From assembly GCA_025361465.1 (NCBI GenBank), contig JANYAG010000311.1, positions 1 through 7,832 on the forward strand: a DNA stretch of 7,832 bases, written 5' to 3'. Source of the DNA: Gemmatimonadota bacterium. GTDB taxonomy: Bacteria > Gemmatimonadota > Gemmatimonadetes > Gemmatimonadales > GWC2-71-9. Both the position numbers and the translations under genes were made by a program. Shown here one piece after another: positions 1 to 7,500 of this stretch. The first letter of the stretch is position 1; each line of letters opens with the position of its first letter. The notes under the pieces are model-generated. The model saw only the letters and a program-made list of their open reading frames with translations. It was not told the DNA's origin and did not search any database.

Positions 1-727
1 CCAGCAGCAGCCGCTGGTCGATGTCGATCGGATAGGAGTCACGGCCTCCGTCACCGGAGTTGGCGACGAAATGCTTCGGCGTGGCGACGATGCCCGACTC
101 CTCGAACGCCGTCACAAAGGCTCGGCCCATCAGCGAAGTGAGCAGCGGGTCTTCGCCATAGGTCTCTTCGACCCGGCCCCAGCGCACGTCGGTGGCGAGG
201 TTGATGACGGGGGAGAGGACGTCGCGGATGCCGCGACTGCGGCTCTCGCGCGCGGCCGCGCGCGATACCTGCGCCACCAATCCGGTATCCCACGTCGCGG
301 CCAGGGCGATCGCCTGGGGGAATGCCGTGGCGCCCGGGGCGACCAGTCCGTGCAGCGCCTCCTCGAACGGGATCATCGGAATGCCGAGGCGGGTTTGCTC
401 GACGAAATAGTGCTGGATGGTGTTGATGCGCTCGGCGTGGGCGCGGGCCGTGCTGCCGGCCGGTGAACCCTTGGGCGGGATGTTGGCCGGCAGTCGGACC
501 TGCAGCCCGAAGACGCCGTGGGAATAGTCGTGCGTCGGATCGTCGAGGTCGCCCGGCAGCATGAACAGCTGCCAGAACTTCTCCTCGAGGGTCATTCGGC
601 CGACGAGGTCGCTCACCCGCTCGGCCACCGGCAGTCTTGCATCGCGATACGGCTGTTGCGCCGGGGCGAAGCGCACCCCGAGCAGCGCCACGGCCAAGAC
701 CAGTGACGTGGTGAGACGTGGTCGCAT
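1..727 (-). CDS. Glycoside hydrolase family 3 protein (beta-glucosidase/xylosidase-like), 3' end cut by window edge
   Basis: Exported glycosidase that probably removes terminal beta-linked glucose or xylose from oligosaccharides in the periplasm or outside the cell. The visible 242 codons begin with a signal peptide (basic MRPR, hydrophobic core, likely cleavage near APA-QQ at residues 22-24). The GH3 N-terminal barrel follows: LVGRMTLEEK at 41-50, FEEALHGL at 121-128, PGATAFPQAIALAATWD at 131-147, the family signature DVRWGRVEETYGEDP at 180-194 and the substrate-binding KHF at 218-220. The catalytic Asp (usually in an SDW-type motif) and the C-terminal domains lie beyond the left edge; full GH3 enzymes are commonly 700-900 residues. 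The start is ATG at 725-727, with a GAGGGGA ribosome site (737-743) nine bases upstream. It begins 29 bp after the DUF4383 gene on the same strand, so co-transcription is plausible. The family is secure; substrate cannot be told from this part. Confidence 0.9.
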   Translation of the reverse strand, partial: MRPRLTTSLVLAVALLGVRFAPAQQPYRDARLPVAERVSDLVGRMTLEEKFWQLFMLPGDLDDPTHDYSHGVFGLQVRLPANIPPKGSPAGSTARAHAERINTIQHYFVEQTRLGIPMIPFEEALHGLVAPGATAFPQAIALAATWDTGLVAQVSRAAARESRSRGIRDVLSPVINLATDVRWGRVEETYGEDPLLTSLMGRAFVTAFEESGIVATPKHFVANSGDGGRDSYPIDIDQRLLL

Positions 728-756
728 GATCACTGGTCCCCTCAGGAAGAAACCGA

Positions 757-1137
757 TCAGCGAGCCCGGTGGTAGGCCCGCGGGCGGGCGGCGTCGATCA
801 ACCCCGTCACCAGCAGCACCAGGCCGACGCCGATGTGGAGGAAACGATCGGCGCCGCCGAGCGGGATCAGGTCGAACGGTGTGTCGATGGCAAACCCGAG
901 GGCACCGAGCGCGATGAACACCACGCCCCCCCAGCGGCAGAAATGGCCCGCCGGGGTGTCCGCTCGCGACGAGGAATAGGCCCAGATGCCAAGGACGAGG
1001 TGGACGACGTTGAGCAAGGCATTCACCGGAAAGAGCCCCAGCATCATGGTGCGATCCAGTCCGAAGCCGGTGTCCACGAACGCATAGAGGGCGGCGACTA
1101 TGAACAGGACCCCGATCACCTTGGCTATTGCGCGCAT
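757..1137 (-). CDS. Small four-helix membrane protein, DUF4383 type
   Basis: A 126-residue integral inner-membrane protein of unknown function. Four hydrophobic segments are visible, at about residues 4-21, 37-54, 68-84 and 97-114, separated by short polar loops. The stretch GLFPVNALLNVVHLVLG (34-50) matches my memory of the DUF4383 family, which carries Asn and His in the second helix. The second half has a weaker echo, DRFLHIGVG (97-105), suggesting an internal pseudo-duplication of two-helix units with His46 and His101 in equivalent places. The length is normal for a one-domain member. The start ATG (1135-1137) is well supported by AGGAG at 1144-1148, six bases upstream. It lies 63 bp after the M14 peptidase gene and 29 bp before the GH3 gene, all on the minus strand. 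No catalytic motif is visible and the neighbours do not reveal its role; stress or envelope involvement would be speculation. Confidence 0.85.
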   Translation of the reverse strand: MRAIAKVIGVLFIVAALYAFVDTGFGLDRTMMLGLFPVNALLNVVHLVLGIWAYSSSRADTPAGHFCRWGGVVFIALGALGFAIDTPFDLIPLGGADRFLHIGVGLVLLVTGLIDAARPRAYHRAR

Positions 1138-1162
1138 GTCGCTCTCCTCATCAGTGCCCCAT

Positions 1163-1193
1163 CACCCATCACCATTCACCAAACACCCATCAC
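1163..1193. repeat. Short direct repeat CACCCATCAC, two copies, 21-bp period
   Basis: The ten-base word CACCCATCAC occurs at 1163-1172 and again at 1184-1193, inside a C/A-rich run of related words (CCATCACC, CATTCACC) that fills most of the 63-bp gap between the M14 stop codon and the DUF4383 start. On the transcribed strand this reads as G/T-rich GTGATGGGTG repeats just upstream of the DUF4383 ribosome site. No stem-loop or terminator was seen in the gap. It may be a simple-sequence remnant, a short dispersed repeat, or a binding site; nothing decides between these. Confidence 0.5.
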
Positions 1194-1200
1194 TCCTGGT

Positions 1201-4200
1201 CTACTTACTGCCTGCATCAAGGTCATTCCAGTTCAGGATCGCATTGAAGCCGAGCGCGAACGTCCCATGCGTCTGCCAGCGCCAGTAGGGCCGGAAGCCG
1301 AACAGGACGATGTGGCCCTTGCCGACGGTCTCGTCGACCAGTTGCGCCTTGCCCTGCAGCCCCTCGCCACCGGCGAGCGTGCCGGAGAGCAGCATGTCGG
1401 CCGCCTTGTCGGGGAACTGCATCACCACGCGCGTCCTTGAGTTCGGATCGGCCGTGACGCCCGGCAGGGACGGCGGCGCGGCCGGCGCACCTGCACCAGC
1501 GCCGGCGGCACCACGACCACCCCCGGGAGCGCCTGCACCCGGCGCACCACCACGACCCCCGGCACCACGACCACCAGCAGCGTCGGCAGTGTCAACCGGC
1601 AGCGCGCCATAGGGCGTGCCGGTGTGGGCAGGATCCCAGCCGGACAGGGTGAGCTTGTTCGCCATCGGCGTCGTGTTGGCACTGAGCGCACTGCCACGGC
1701 CGCCGCGGCCACCGGCAGCATCAGCGCCGGCCGCGGGAGGCGGTGGCGGCGAGGTGCTCAGCACCGACGCGCCGCTGAAGTAGATCGGCAGCTCATTGTA
1801 TTCGTAGCCATATACGAGCGGGCTGGTCCGGTCCGTGATCATGCCACGCAGGATGGTGCCGCGTGCGAAGACACCGCTCGGCGATTCCATCCGCACCCCA
1901 GGCGTGAGCGAGAGGTTGGGGAAGATCGGCGTGGTGCTGCCCTCGGTGATCAGGGTGCCGCCCTGCTGCACGAACTCGTACAACGCCTTCATCGCCTCGG
2001 GTCCGGCGGTCGCCCGCAGGTCATCGGTCGAGTCGGGAGTCCCGAATGACGGGAACTCGGCCGTGCGCTTGTACGGCACTGGCCCGGTCGGCGCCGGCGG
2101 AGCAATCGCGCCGGCACGACCACCCCCGCCGCCACCGCCACCGCCGCCGCCGCCGCCTGCACCGCCGCGACCGCCCGCGCCGCCGATGCCCTGACCGCCC
2201 GACGGATAGATGATCACGTCGTACTTGGCGCGCAGGTTCCCTTCCTTGAGTTTCGGCTCGCCGAAGTAGTCATACGGCACGCCGTAGTGATCGAGCGCGG
2301 CGCGCACCCACCCTTCGTCCTGGGTGCTCCCCCAGCTGTGGGCGTAGCCGATGCGCGGCACGTCGAGGTCATGCATCTTGACGCTCGGTGCCGATGCCAT
2401 CGCGACGCCCGAGAGCCCCAGCGCCTTGAGGGCGTGGTCGAGCTGGGCCACGTTGGCGTTCGGGATGACCAGCGCCCCGGCCGCGAAGTGGTGATTGGCG
2501 GCCTCGAAGTCGGCTTCCGCCGCCATCATCTTCACGCCGGCGTACTTGAAGCGGAAGGTCACCAGCGCATTGTCTGCGGTGTTTTCCACCACGACCACGG
2601 TGCCGGTTCCAGTCACGCCACCAGCGGCGTTGACGTCGGCGGTCACCGGCGTCATCGCCTGCTTCAGCATCGAGCTGTCGAGGACCGCGGTGATGGTGAT
2701 GTTCCGCATCAGCGGGAAGGTCCAGCCGGTGTCATCGTAGGGCGACGGATTTTCGGGCGGGTAGTTCTGCAGCGAGAAGTACATGTCGGCCAGGGTGCGA
2801 TAGGGCTGGTCGGCGCGGACGATGTAGTCACCCGCGTTGACCTGCACCTTGCCGGCGGTGAACGCCGCCGTGGCACGGTGGAACTCGAGCCCCTGGCGCC
2901 GCAGGTCGTTGACTGCTTCGGCGGCATTGGCCTTGGCATGCTGCCCAGCCGGGATCACCCAGCCGAACACCGGACCGGTGCGCCCCTTCTCGACCGAGTG
3001 CTTGCTCTTGACCCAGTAGTTCTCGAGGAAGGTCACCCGTTCACGGGCCACCAGGCCGAGGCTGAGCAGGATGGCCGATTCCTGGATATTGGTGTTGGCG
3101 CGCGGGCTCCACTTGATCATCGGCAGCGGCGGGTTGGCGCGATACCACTCACGGCTCGTCGTCGTCGCCCCCGGGCGCACCACCGAGGTGTCGGGTCCGT
3201 AGCTCTGGACTTCGTAGAATCGCCCGGTCGAGTTGTGCGAGTGGGCGACGAAGAACATGTAGTTCGGGATCCAGCCATCGTAGTAGTTGTAGGTCCAGAC
3301 GCCGGGCACGTTCCGCTTCGCCATCTCGGTCACTTCATTGGTCGCCAGCGTCCACCATTCGCCGATGGTGATCGGGTCGAGCTGCTCGTTGTAGGGTCCG
3401 GTGCCGGTCGAGGCGTACAGATAGGTCGCCGACTCGTGCAGGTCGTGGAGCACCTGCGGCGTCCATTCGAGGAAGGTCTTGGTAATGTTCTTGGTCAGGG
3501 CGAGGAACTGCCCCATCCCGTCGCGGTTGTTGTCGTGCGCGACATAGCGGCCCCAATAGGGGGTCGACACCCGGCCGACCGTGGTGCCGTATTTCTTGTT
3601 GAAGTAGTACGCGTCCACGAACTTGTCGCGGCCATCGGGCTCGACCACCGGGGTGATGAAGACGATCACGTTGTTGCGGATGCTGCGGATCAGCGGCGTC
3701 TCCTCGACCACGAGGCGGTACGCCAGCTCCATCAGCATCTCCGGCCCGCCGAACTCGCCCGAGTGCATGCCCGCCGTGGCCCAGTAGATCGGCTTGGCCG
3801 TGTGGAGCAGCTGCTGCGCCCGTGCCTCGGAGGTCTTCCGCGGATCGGTGAGTTCCTTCAGGTAGCCTTTGTACTTGTCGAGCGAGGCGATGGTGGCCTC
3901 ATCGGCGATGGCCAGGATGACCATGTCGCGGCCTTCCTCGGTCTTGCCGATGGTCCAGTACTTGGCCCGGCGCGACGATTTCGCGATCGAGGCGAGATAC
4001 TGGTGCATCGCCGCGCTGCGATCGAGTTCACCGATCTGCCCGATGATGTGCCCGAATGCCTTCAGCGGCGTCGGCACGGTGGCCGAGGCGGGGAGATGAT
4101 CGACCAGTTCGGTCGAGATGCGCGGATCGGAGAGGTTCTTCTTGATGAGGGCGGTGTACTCGGCGTCGTTCTGCTGCACCGCGGCGGGCATCACCTTGGG

Positions 4201-4311
4201 TGCAACCGCTGGCGCGCCCTGCGCCCCTGCCACCGACGGACGCGATGCGAGTCCGGCCACAACAACTGCCGCGACCACGCACCGACCGGCCGAGCCGATC
4301 TTGCGAAACAT
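1201..4311 (-). CDS. Exported M14 family zinc metallopeptidase with C-terminal amidotransferase-like domain and Gly-rich tracts
   Basis: Secreted zinc carboxypeptidase-type enzyme of 1036 residues, expected to cleave peptides or cell-wall-like substrates outside the cytoplasm. A signal peptide spans about residues 1-30 (MFRKIG, Val/Ala-rich core, cleavage near AGA-QG). The M14 domain covers about 105-400. Zinc ligands appear as H183 and E186 (GMHSGEFGGPEM) and H292 in VLHDLHES, with H289 as an alternative. N262-R263 (HDNNRDG) match the substrate-carboxylate position and E367 (STGRFYEVQS) is the likely catalytic Glu. From about 650 to 1030 there is a class I amidotransferase/ThuA-like fold: YDVIIYPSGG (697-706), FVQQGGTLITEG (780-791), GKGHIVLFGFRPYWR (997-1011). 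Three Gly/Ala/Arg/Pro-rich tracts interrupt this domain. The reading frame stays open 163 codons further upstream, but that part lies antisense to the receptor gene; the chosen ATG has a signal peptide and AGGAGG. It is divergent from the TonB receptor and upstream of DUF4383 and GH3 genes. Confidence 0.92.
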   Translation of the reverse strand: MFRKIGSAGRCVVAAVVVAGLASRPSVAGAQGAPAVAPKVMPAAVQQNDAEYTALIKKNLSDPRISTELVDHLPASATVPTPLKAFGHIIGQIGELDRSAAMHQYLASIAKSSRRAKYWTIGKTEEGRDMVILAIADEATIASLDKYKGYLKELTDPRKTSEARAQQLLHTAKPIYWATAGMHSGEFGGPEMLMELAYRLVVEETPLIRSIRNNVIVFITPVVEPDGRDKFVDAYYFNKKYGTTVGRVSTPYWGRYVAHDNNRDGMGQFLALTKNITKTFLEWTPQVLHDLHESATYLYASTGTGPYNEQLDPITIGEWWTLATNEVTEMAKRNVPGVWTYNYYDGWIPNYMFFVAHSHNSTGRFYEVQSYGPDTSVVRPGATTTSREWYRANPPLPMIKWSPRANTNIQESAILLSLGLVARERVTFLENYWVKSKHSVEKGRTGPVFGWVIPAGQHAKANAAEAVNDLRRQGLEFHRATAAFTAGKVQVNAGDYIVRADQPYRTLADMYFSLQNYPPENPSPYDDTGWTFPLMRNITITAVLDSSMLKQAMTPVTADVNAAGGVTGTGTVVVVENTADNALVTFRFKYAGVKMMAAEADFEAANHHFAAGALVIPNANVAQLDHALKALGLSGVAMASAPSVKMHDLDVPRIGYAHSWGSTQDEGWVRAALDHYGVPYDYFGEPKLKEGNLRAKYDVIIYPSGGQGIGGAGGRGGAGGGGGGGGGGGGGRAGAIAPPAPTGPVPYKRTAEFPSFGTPDSTDDLRATAGPEAMKALYEFVQQGGTLITEGSTTPIFPNLSLTPGVRMESPSGVFARGTILRGMITDRTSPLVYGYEYNELPIYFSGASVLSTSPPPPPAAGADAAGGRGGRGSALSANTTPMANKLTLSGWDPAHTGTPYGALPVDTADAAGGRGAGGRGGAPGAGAPGGGRGAAGAGAGAPAAPPSLPGVTADPNSRTRVVMQFPDKAADMLLSGTLAGGEGLQGKAQLVDETVGKGHIVLFGFRPYWRWQTHGTFALGFNAILNWNDLDAGSK
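1471..1581 (-). repeat. Gly/Ala/Arg/Pro-rich low-complexity tract in the M14 protein (residues 911-947)
   Basis: Encodes a tract built almost only from Gly, Ala, Arg and Pro, with repeated GGRG and GAGAP units. The octapeptide ADAAGGRG just before and into this tract (909-916) repeats the one at 863-870. It is probably a disordered linker or surface loop within the C-terminal amidotransferase-like domain. The repetitive GGT/GGC/GCA codons make length change by slippage or recombination likely. Confidence 0.75.
1693..1749 (-). repeat. Pro then Gly/Arg-rich tract in the M14 protein (residues 855-873)
   Basis: Five consecutive prolines (855-859) are followed by Ala/Asp and a GGRGGRG run. The ADAAGGRG unit at 863-870 is shared with the following tract at 909-916, suggesting internal duplication. 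It separates the YFSGASVLS strand from the next ordered segment, so it is probably a solvent-exposed linker. Confidence 0.7.
2113..2199 (-). repeat. Near-homopolymeric polyglycine tract in the M14 protein (residues 705-733)
   Basis: After IIYPSGGQGIGG comes a run of thirteen consecutive glycines (719-731) encoded by GGN triplets, mostly GGC and GGT, seen on the plus strand as a GCC/ACC-rich microsatellite around 2119-2157. It sits directly after a core beta-strand of the amidotransferase-like domain, where a loop can accept extra length. The tract is uninterrupted in frame and the reading frame continues normally on both sides, so the gene is intact. A run like this is prone to slippage and to assembly or sequencing error. 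Confidence 0.85.
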
Positions 4312-4315
4312 CCTG

Positions 4316-4321
4316 CCTCCT
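4316..4321 (-). promoter_or_regulatory. Ribosome binding site AGGAGG of the M14 gene
   Basis: On the minus strand a perfect AGGAGG lies four bases before ATG at 4309-4311. Together with the signal peptide that begins there, it fixes the start and argues against the much longer in-frame extension that would run across the divergent receptor gene. The spacing is slightly short. Confidence 0.8.
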
Positions 4322-4336
4322 GGACACCTGGAATGG

Positions 4337-4420
4337 GGCGATGCCGACCGCGTCGGCGAGAACAACGATGAATATGGCGATCCCCACCCGTTTGGCGAAC
4401 CGAGTGGTGACGTCAGGCGA
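4337..4420 (+). repeat. Five GGCGA words at near two-helical-turn spacing
   Basis: GGCGA occurs at 4337, 4355, 4376, 4394 and 4416 (first bases), giving intervals of 18, 21, 18 and 22 bp. The first and last copies share a longer form, GGCGAnnnCCGACC-like. All five lie between the peptidase start and the direct repeat. The roughly regular spacing would place the words on one face of the helix, as in cooperative operator arrays, but chance in GC-rich DNA is possible. Confidence 0.35.
4343..4357. promoter_or_regulatory. Perfect short inverted repeat GCCGAC-CGC-GTCGGC
   Basis: Six-base arms with a three-base loop lie 31-46 bases upstream of the M14 start. It could be an operator half-site pair or a hairpin in the peptidase mRNA leader. 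There is no T-tract, so it is not an intrinsic terminator. Confidence 0.4.
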
Positions 4421-4458
4421 ATACCGACCAAAAACATCCGCAACGGTGCAACCTGTAA

Positions 4459-4484
4459 CGTGAAACGCGCGGCGTGAAATGCGC
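4459..4484 (+). promoter_or_regulatory. Tandem 12-bp direct repeat, candidate operator
   Basis: CGTGAAACGCGC (4459-4470) and CGTGAAATGCGC (4473-4484) differ at one base and are offset by 14 bp. The pair lies 37 bp upstream of a TATAGA box and about 105 bp upstream of the receptor start, where an activator would be expected. It does not match a regulator site that I recognise. Confidence 0.5.
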
Positions 4485-4520
4485 ATCTTGATGACTGCAA
4501 CTGGCGGTGGGATGGCCGCG

Positions 4521-4526
4521 TATAGA
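4521..4526 (+). promoter_or_regulatory. Possible -10 box TATAGA for the TonB-dependent receptor
   Basis: TATAGA resembles a sigma-70-type -10 hexamer and lies in the right place, about 63 bases before the chosen start. No good -35 hexamer is present at 16-18 bp; the best TTG word, TTGATG at 4488-4493, is too far away. An activator-dependent promoter would fit the weak -35, but this is only a suggestion. Confidence 0.25.
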
Positions 4527-4588
4527 GCCTGATCCCCGCAAAAGTACTGATGGTCCCGTTCGCCACGGACCCTGACCAGGTTAGGCAC

Positions 4589-7500
4589 ATGACGTTCGTC
4601 CGCCGCACCGCCTTCGTCCTCCTGGTCCTGCTGGCGATCGGCCATCCCACATGGGCGCGCGCGCAGGATGGCAGCGAGATCCTCCGGGGCCGCGTCCTCG
4701 AGGCCGGCAAGGCGGCGATCCCCGGCGCCACGATCACGGTGACGGGACTCAACACCCAGGCGGTCCGGACCGCGACGACCAGCAGCAACGGCTCCTTCAC
4801 CCTGCTGTTCAGCCCGCCCGAGGGCGACTACATCATCAACGTCCGGAAGATCGGCTTCCAGCCGGCGACCTTCCGCTCGACGCGCGTCGGGCTGTCCAAT
4901 GTGCTGATCGTGGGCGACGTCAACCTCACGTCCGTTGCCGTCAAGCTCGACACCATCACGGTGACGGCGCAGCGCAAGAGTGACGGGACCTCCGCCGGCG
5001 GCCTCGAGAAGGACCTGCTCAACGGGGCGCTCTTCACCCTCAATCCGTCGGACCTGCTCGCGCTGATCACCTCAGTGCCGGGTGTGCTGGCCATCGGCGA
5101 CTCGGCGTATTCGGTGCTGGGCGCGGCGGGCAATCAGAACAACGCCACGGTGGACGGGATGGCGTTCGGCGGCGGCAATCTCCCGCGCGACGCCATCGCG
5201 ACGTCCAAGCTGGTGACGACCACGTCCGACGTCTCGAAGGCCGGCTTCGCCGGGGGCCAGAACGCGATGACGATGCGCGGTGGCACCGACATCTTCACGG
5301 CCACCGCCCGAGGGCAGTTCGCCGATTCGCACCTGGCGTGGGCTGACCCGAGTTCGCCGATCCCGGTGCCGCGGCTCGGCTCGGCGAGCGGCTTCGTCGG
5401 GGGCCCGATCGTCAAGAAGAAGTCGCACTACATGCTCTCGTGGGATTTCGGCGACCAGAGCAGCGAGGCGTACACCCTCTTCGCGCCCCGCGAGTCGATC
5501 CTGTCGCAGTACGGCGTGCTCGCCGACACCGTGACCGCCGTGTCGAGCGCCCTCACCGGCCTCGGTGTGCCGTTGACGTCGGCGAACATTCCCGATCGAT
5601 CGAAGAACGACATGACGTCGACGTCGTTGTCGCTCGACTTCGCCCCCAAGGCCACGACCACCATCCGCATCTCGGCCAATTCCTTCTGGAACACCAACGG
5701 CGGCCCCGGGAACGGCGGGCTGTCGTTCCCTTCGAGCGCCTCCAAGAACAGCCAGACCTTCCAGTTCCTTTCCGGTGCGTTGTCGGGCTACCTGCACGGC
5801 TTCCTCGATGAGCTGGGGGTCTCGCTCAATCATCAGAGCGGGCACGGGGAGCCCTACCTCTCCCTCCCGGGCGGCAGTGTCCGGATCGGAACCGAGTTCA
5901 GCGATGGCCGGACCGGCCTGACGTCGCTCAACTTCGGCGCCGGTGGCGGCGTCAACCGGAGCTCCAGCACCAACTACATGCTGCGCAACGAGCTCTCGGT
6001 CCTCACACCCACCAGCAAGCACAAGATCAAGATCGGGCAGCAGCTCTCCTACTCCTCGAGCACCAACTATTCCGCCGGCAACCTGGTCGGCTCGTTCTCC
6101 TACCAGACGCTGGCCGACCTGCAGGCCAATCGCCCGGCGTCGTTCAGCCGCACGCTCACCACCTACGAGCGCTCGAGTTCGGGGACGACGTTCGGCGGCT
6201 GGATCGGCGACGACTGGCAGCCGTCGAAGGCGCTGCAATTCCAGGGCGGCGTGCGCATCGATGCGGCGCATTCCAACACCAGGCCGGACTACAACCCGGC
6301 GGTAGACTCCCTCTTCGGCCTGCGCACCGACCTGGTGCCCAACGACATCGGCTGGTCGCCACGGCTGGGGTTCTCGTGGGCGTCGGCGGGGCGGCGCGGC
6401 AAGGGTCCCAGCGGACCGACGCCGTTCTCGGCACGTGGCGGCGAGATCCCGCCGGAACTCATGATGATGATCATGATGGCAGGAGGTGGCGGGCGGCCGA
6501 GCACGTTGCCCGGCTTCACGGTGTCCGGCTCGGTGGGCGCGTATCGCGGCGCCACCAGCAACAGTCGGATCGCCGCGCTGGTCGATGCCACGGGCTTGCC
6601 GAGCACGCGGACCACGCTGTCGTGCGTCGGGGCCGCGACGCCGATCCCCGACTGGACAACGATCAGCGGCAACACCCCCGGCGCGTGCCTCGACGGCACC
6701 GCACCCGGCACCTTCTCCGTCAGCCAGCCGACGGTATCGGTGTTCGATCGCAACTTCCGCGCACCGGTCAGCTGGCGCGGCAACCTGACGATCGACGGCA
6801 TTCGCCTGGCGAAGTGGAACCTGCTGTTGTCGGGCGTCTACTCCTATGGCGTCAACGGCGAGAGCGGGCTCGACGTCAACCTGCGCGAGCAACCCGGCTT
6901 CACCCTCGCCAGCGAGGCAGGCCGCCCGGTGTATGTCTCCGCGCTCGACGTGGTGCCGGCCACCGGCGGAATCGCCCCGGGCGCCTCGCGGATCTACTCG
7001 CAGTACGGCCGGGTCACCAACACCGTCTCGGACATCCACAACTGGTCGAGCCAGCTCAACGCCACCATCACGCCGCCACACGCCCTGTTCAACAACAGGG
7101 TCAACCTCTCGTTCACCTACGTGCTCAGCAACTCGCGGGCGGAAACGCGCGGCTTCGGCGCCGGCGGCGGGTTCGGCGGCTTTGGCGGGGGCGCGGTGAT
7201 GATCGAGATGGCCGGCGGCGGCGGCTTCTCCTTCCGGGGCTTCGGCGGGGGCGGCGGGTCGGCCACGACCGCGGGCGATCCGCGCGTCAAGCAATGGGTG
7301 CCTGGCACCCAGCCGACCCACCAGTTCACGCTGACCGCGAGCGCGCGCGCCTGGTGGTTCAACTTCAACATCCGCACCAACGTGTACTCGGGCTTCCCCT
7401 ATACGCCGACCGTGGTGGGTGACGTCAACGGGGACGGTGCCTCGGGCAACGATCGCGCGTATGTCGCCAATCCCGCGACCACGTCCGATCCCGAGCTCGC

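Larger units (their letters stand above)
4312..4588. promoter_or_regulatory. Divergent intergenic region between the M14 peptidase and the TonB-dependent receptor
   Basis: This 277-bp gap is the only sizeable non-coding stretch. It must hold the promoter for the receptor on the plus strand and probably that of the peptidase on the minus strand. It contains a 12-bp tandem direct repeat, five spaced GGCGA words, a short hairpin and an isolated TGACGTCA palindrome (4408-4415). It is somewhat richer in A and T than the flanking genes, notably around 4430-4500. No convincing minus-strand -35/-10 pair was found, and no small ORF with a credible ribosome site lies within it. Confidence 0.7.

Noticed and set aside
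2287..4371. 694-codon open frame on the plus strand
   Set aside because: It is antisense to the M14 peptidase, whose motifs and signal peptide are unmistakable. The translation is rich in Arg, His and Gly with no recognisable domain, as expected from the opposite strand of GC-biased codons.
4408..4415. TGACGTCA perfect palindrome
   Set aside because: It is eight bases only, with no flanking symmetry and no second copy; recorded but not strong enough for a separate regulatory call.
4550..4588. Earlier in-frame ATG for the receptor at 4550
   Set aside because: It adds 13 mostly polar and charged residues ahead of a complete signal peptide and has no ribosome site; possible but less likely.
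4028..4645. 205-codon minus-strand frame and several plus-strand frames across the divergent region
   Set aside because: They overlap the M14 signal peptide region or the receptor start in other frames, show no credible ribosome site, and have shadow-like composition.
4312..4800. 163-codon upstream extension of the M14 frame
   Set aside because: It would cross the divergent region and overlap the receptor's 5' end. The extension has no signal peptide or family similarity, while ATG at 4309-4311 has AGGAGG and a clear signal peptide.
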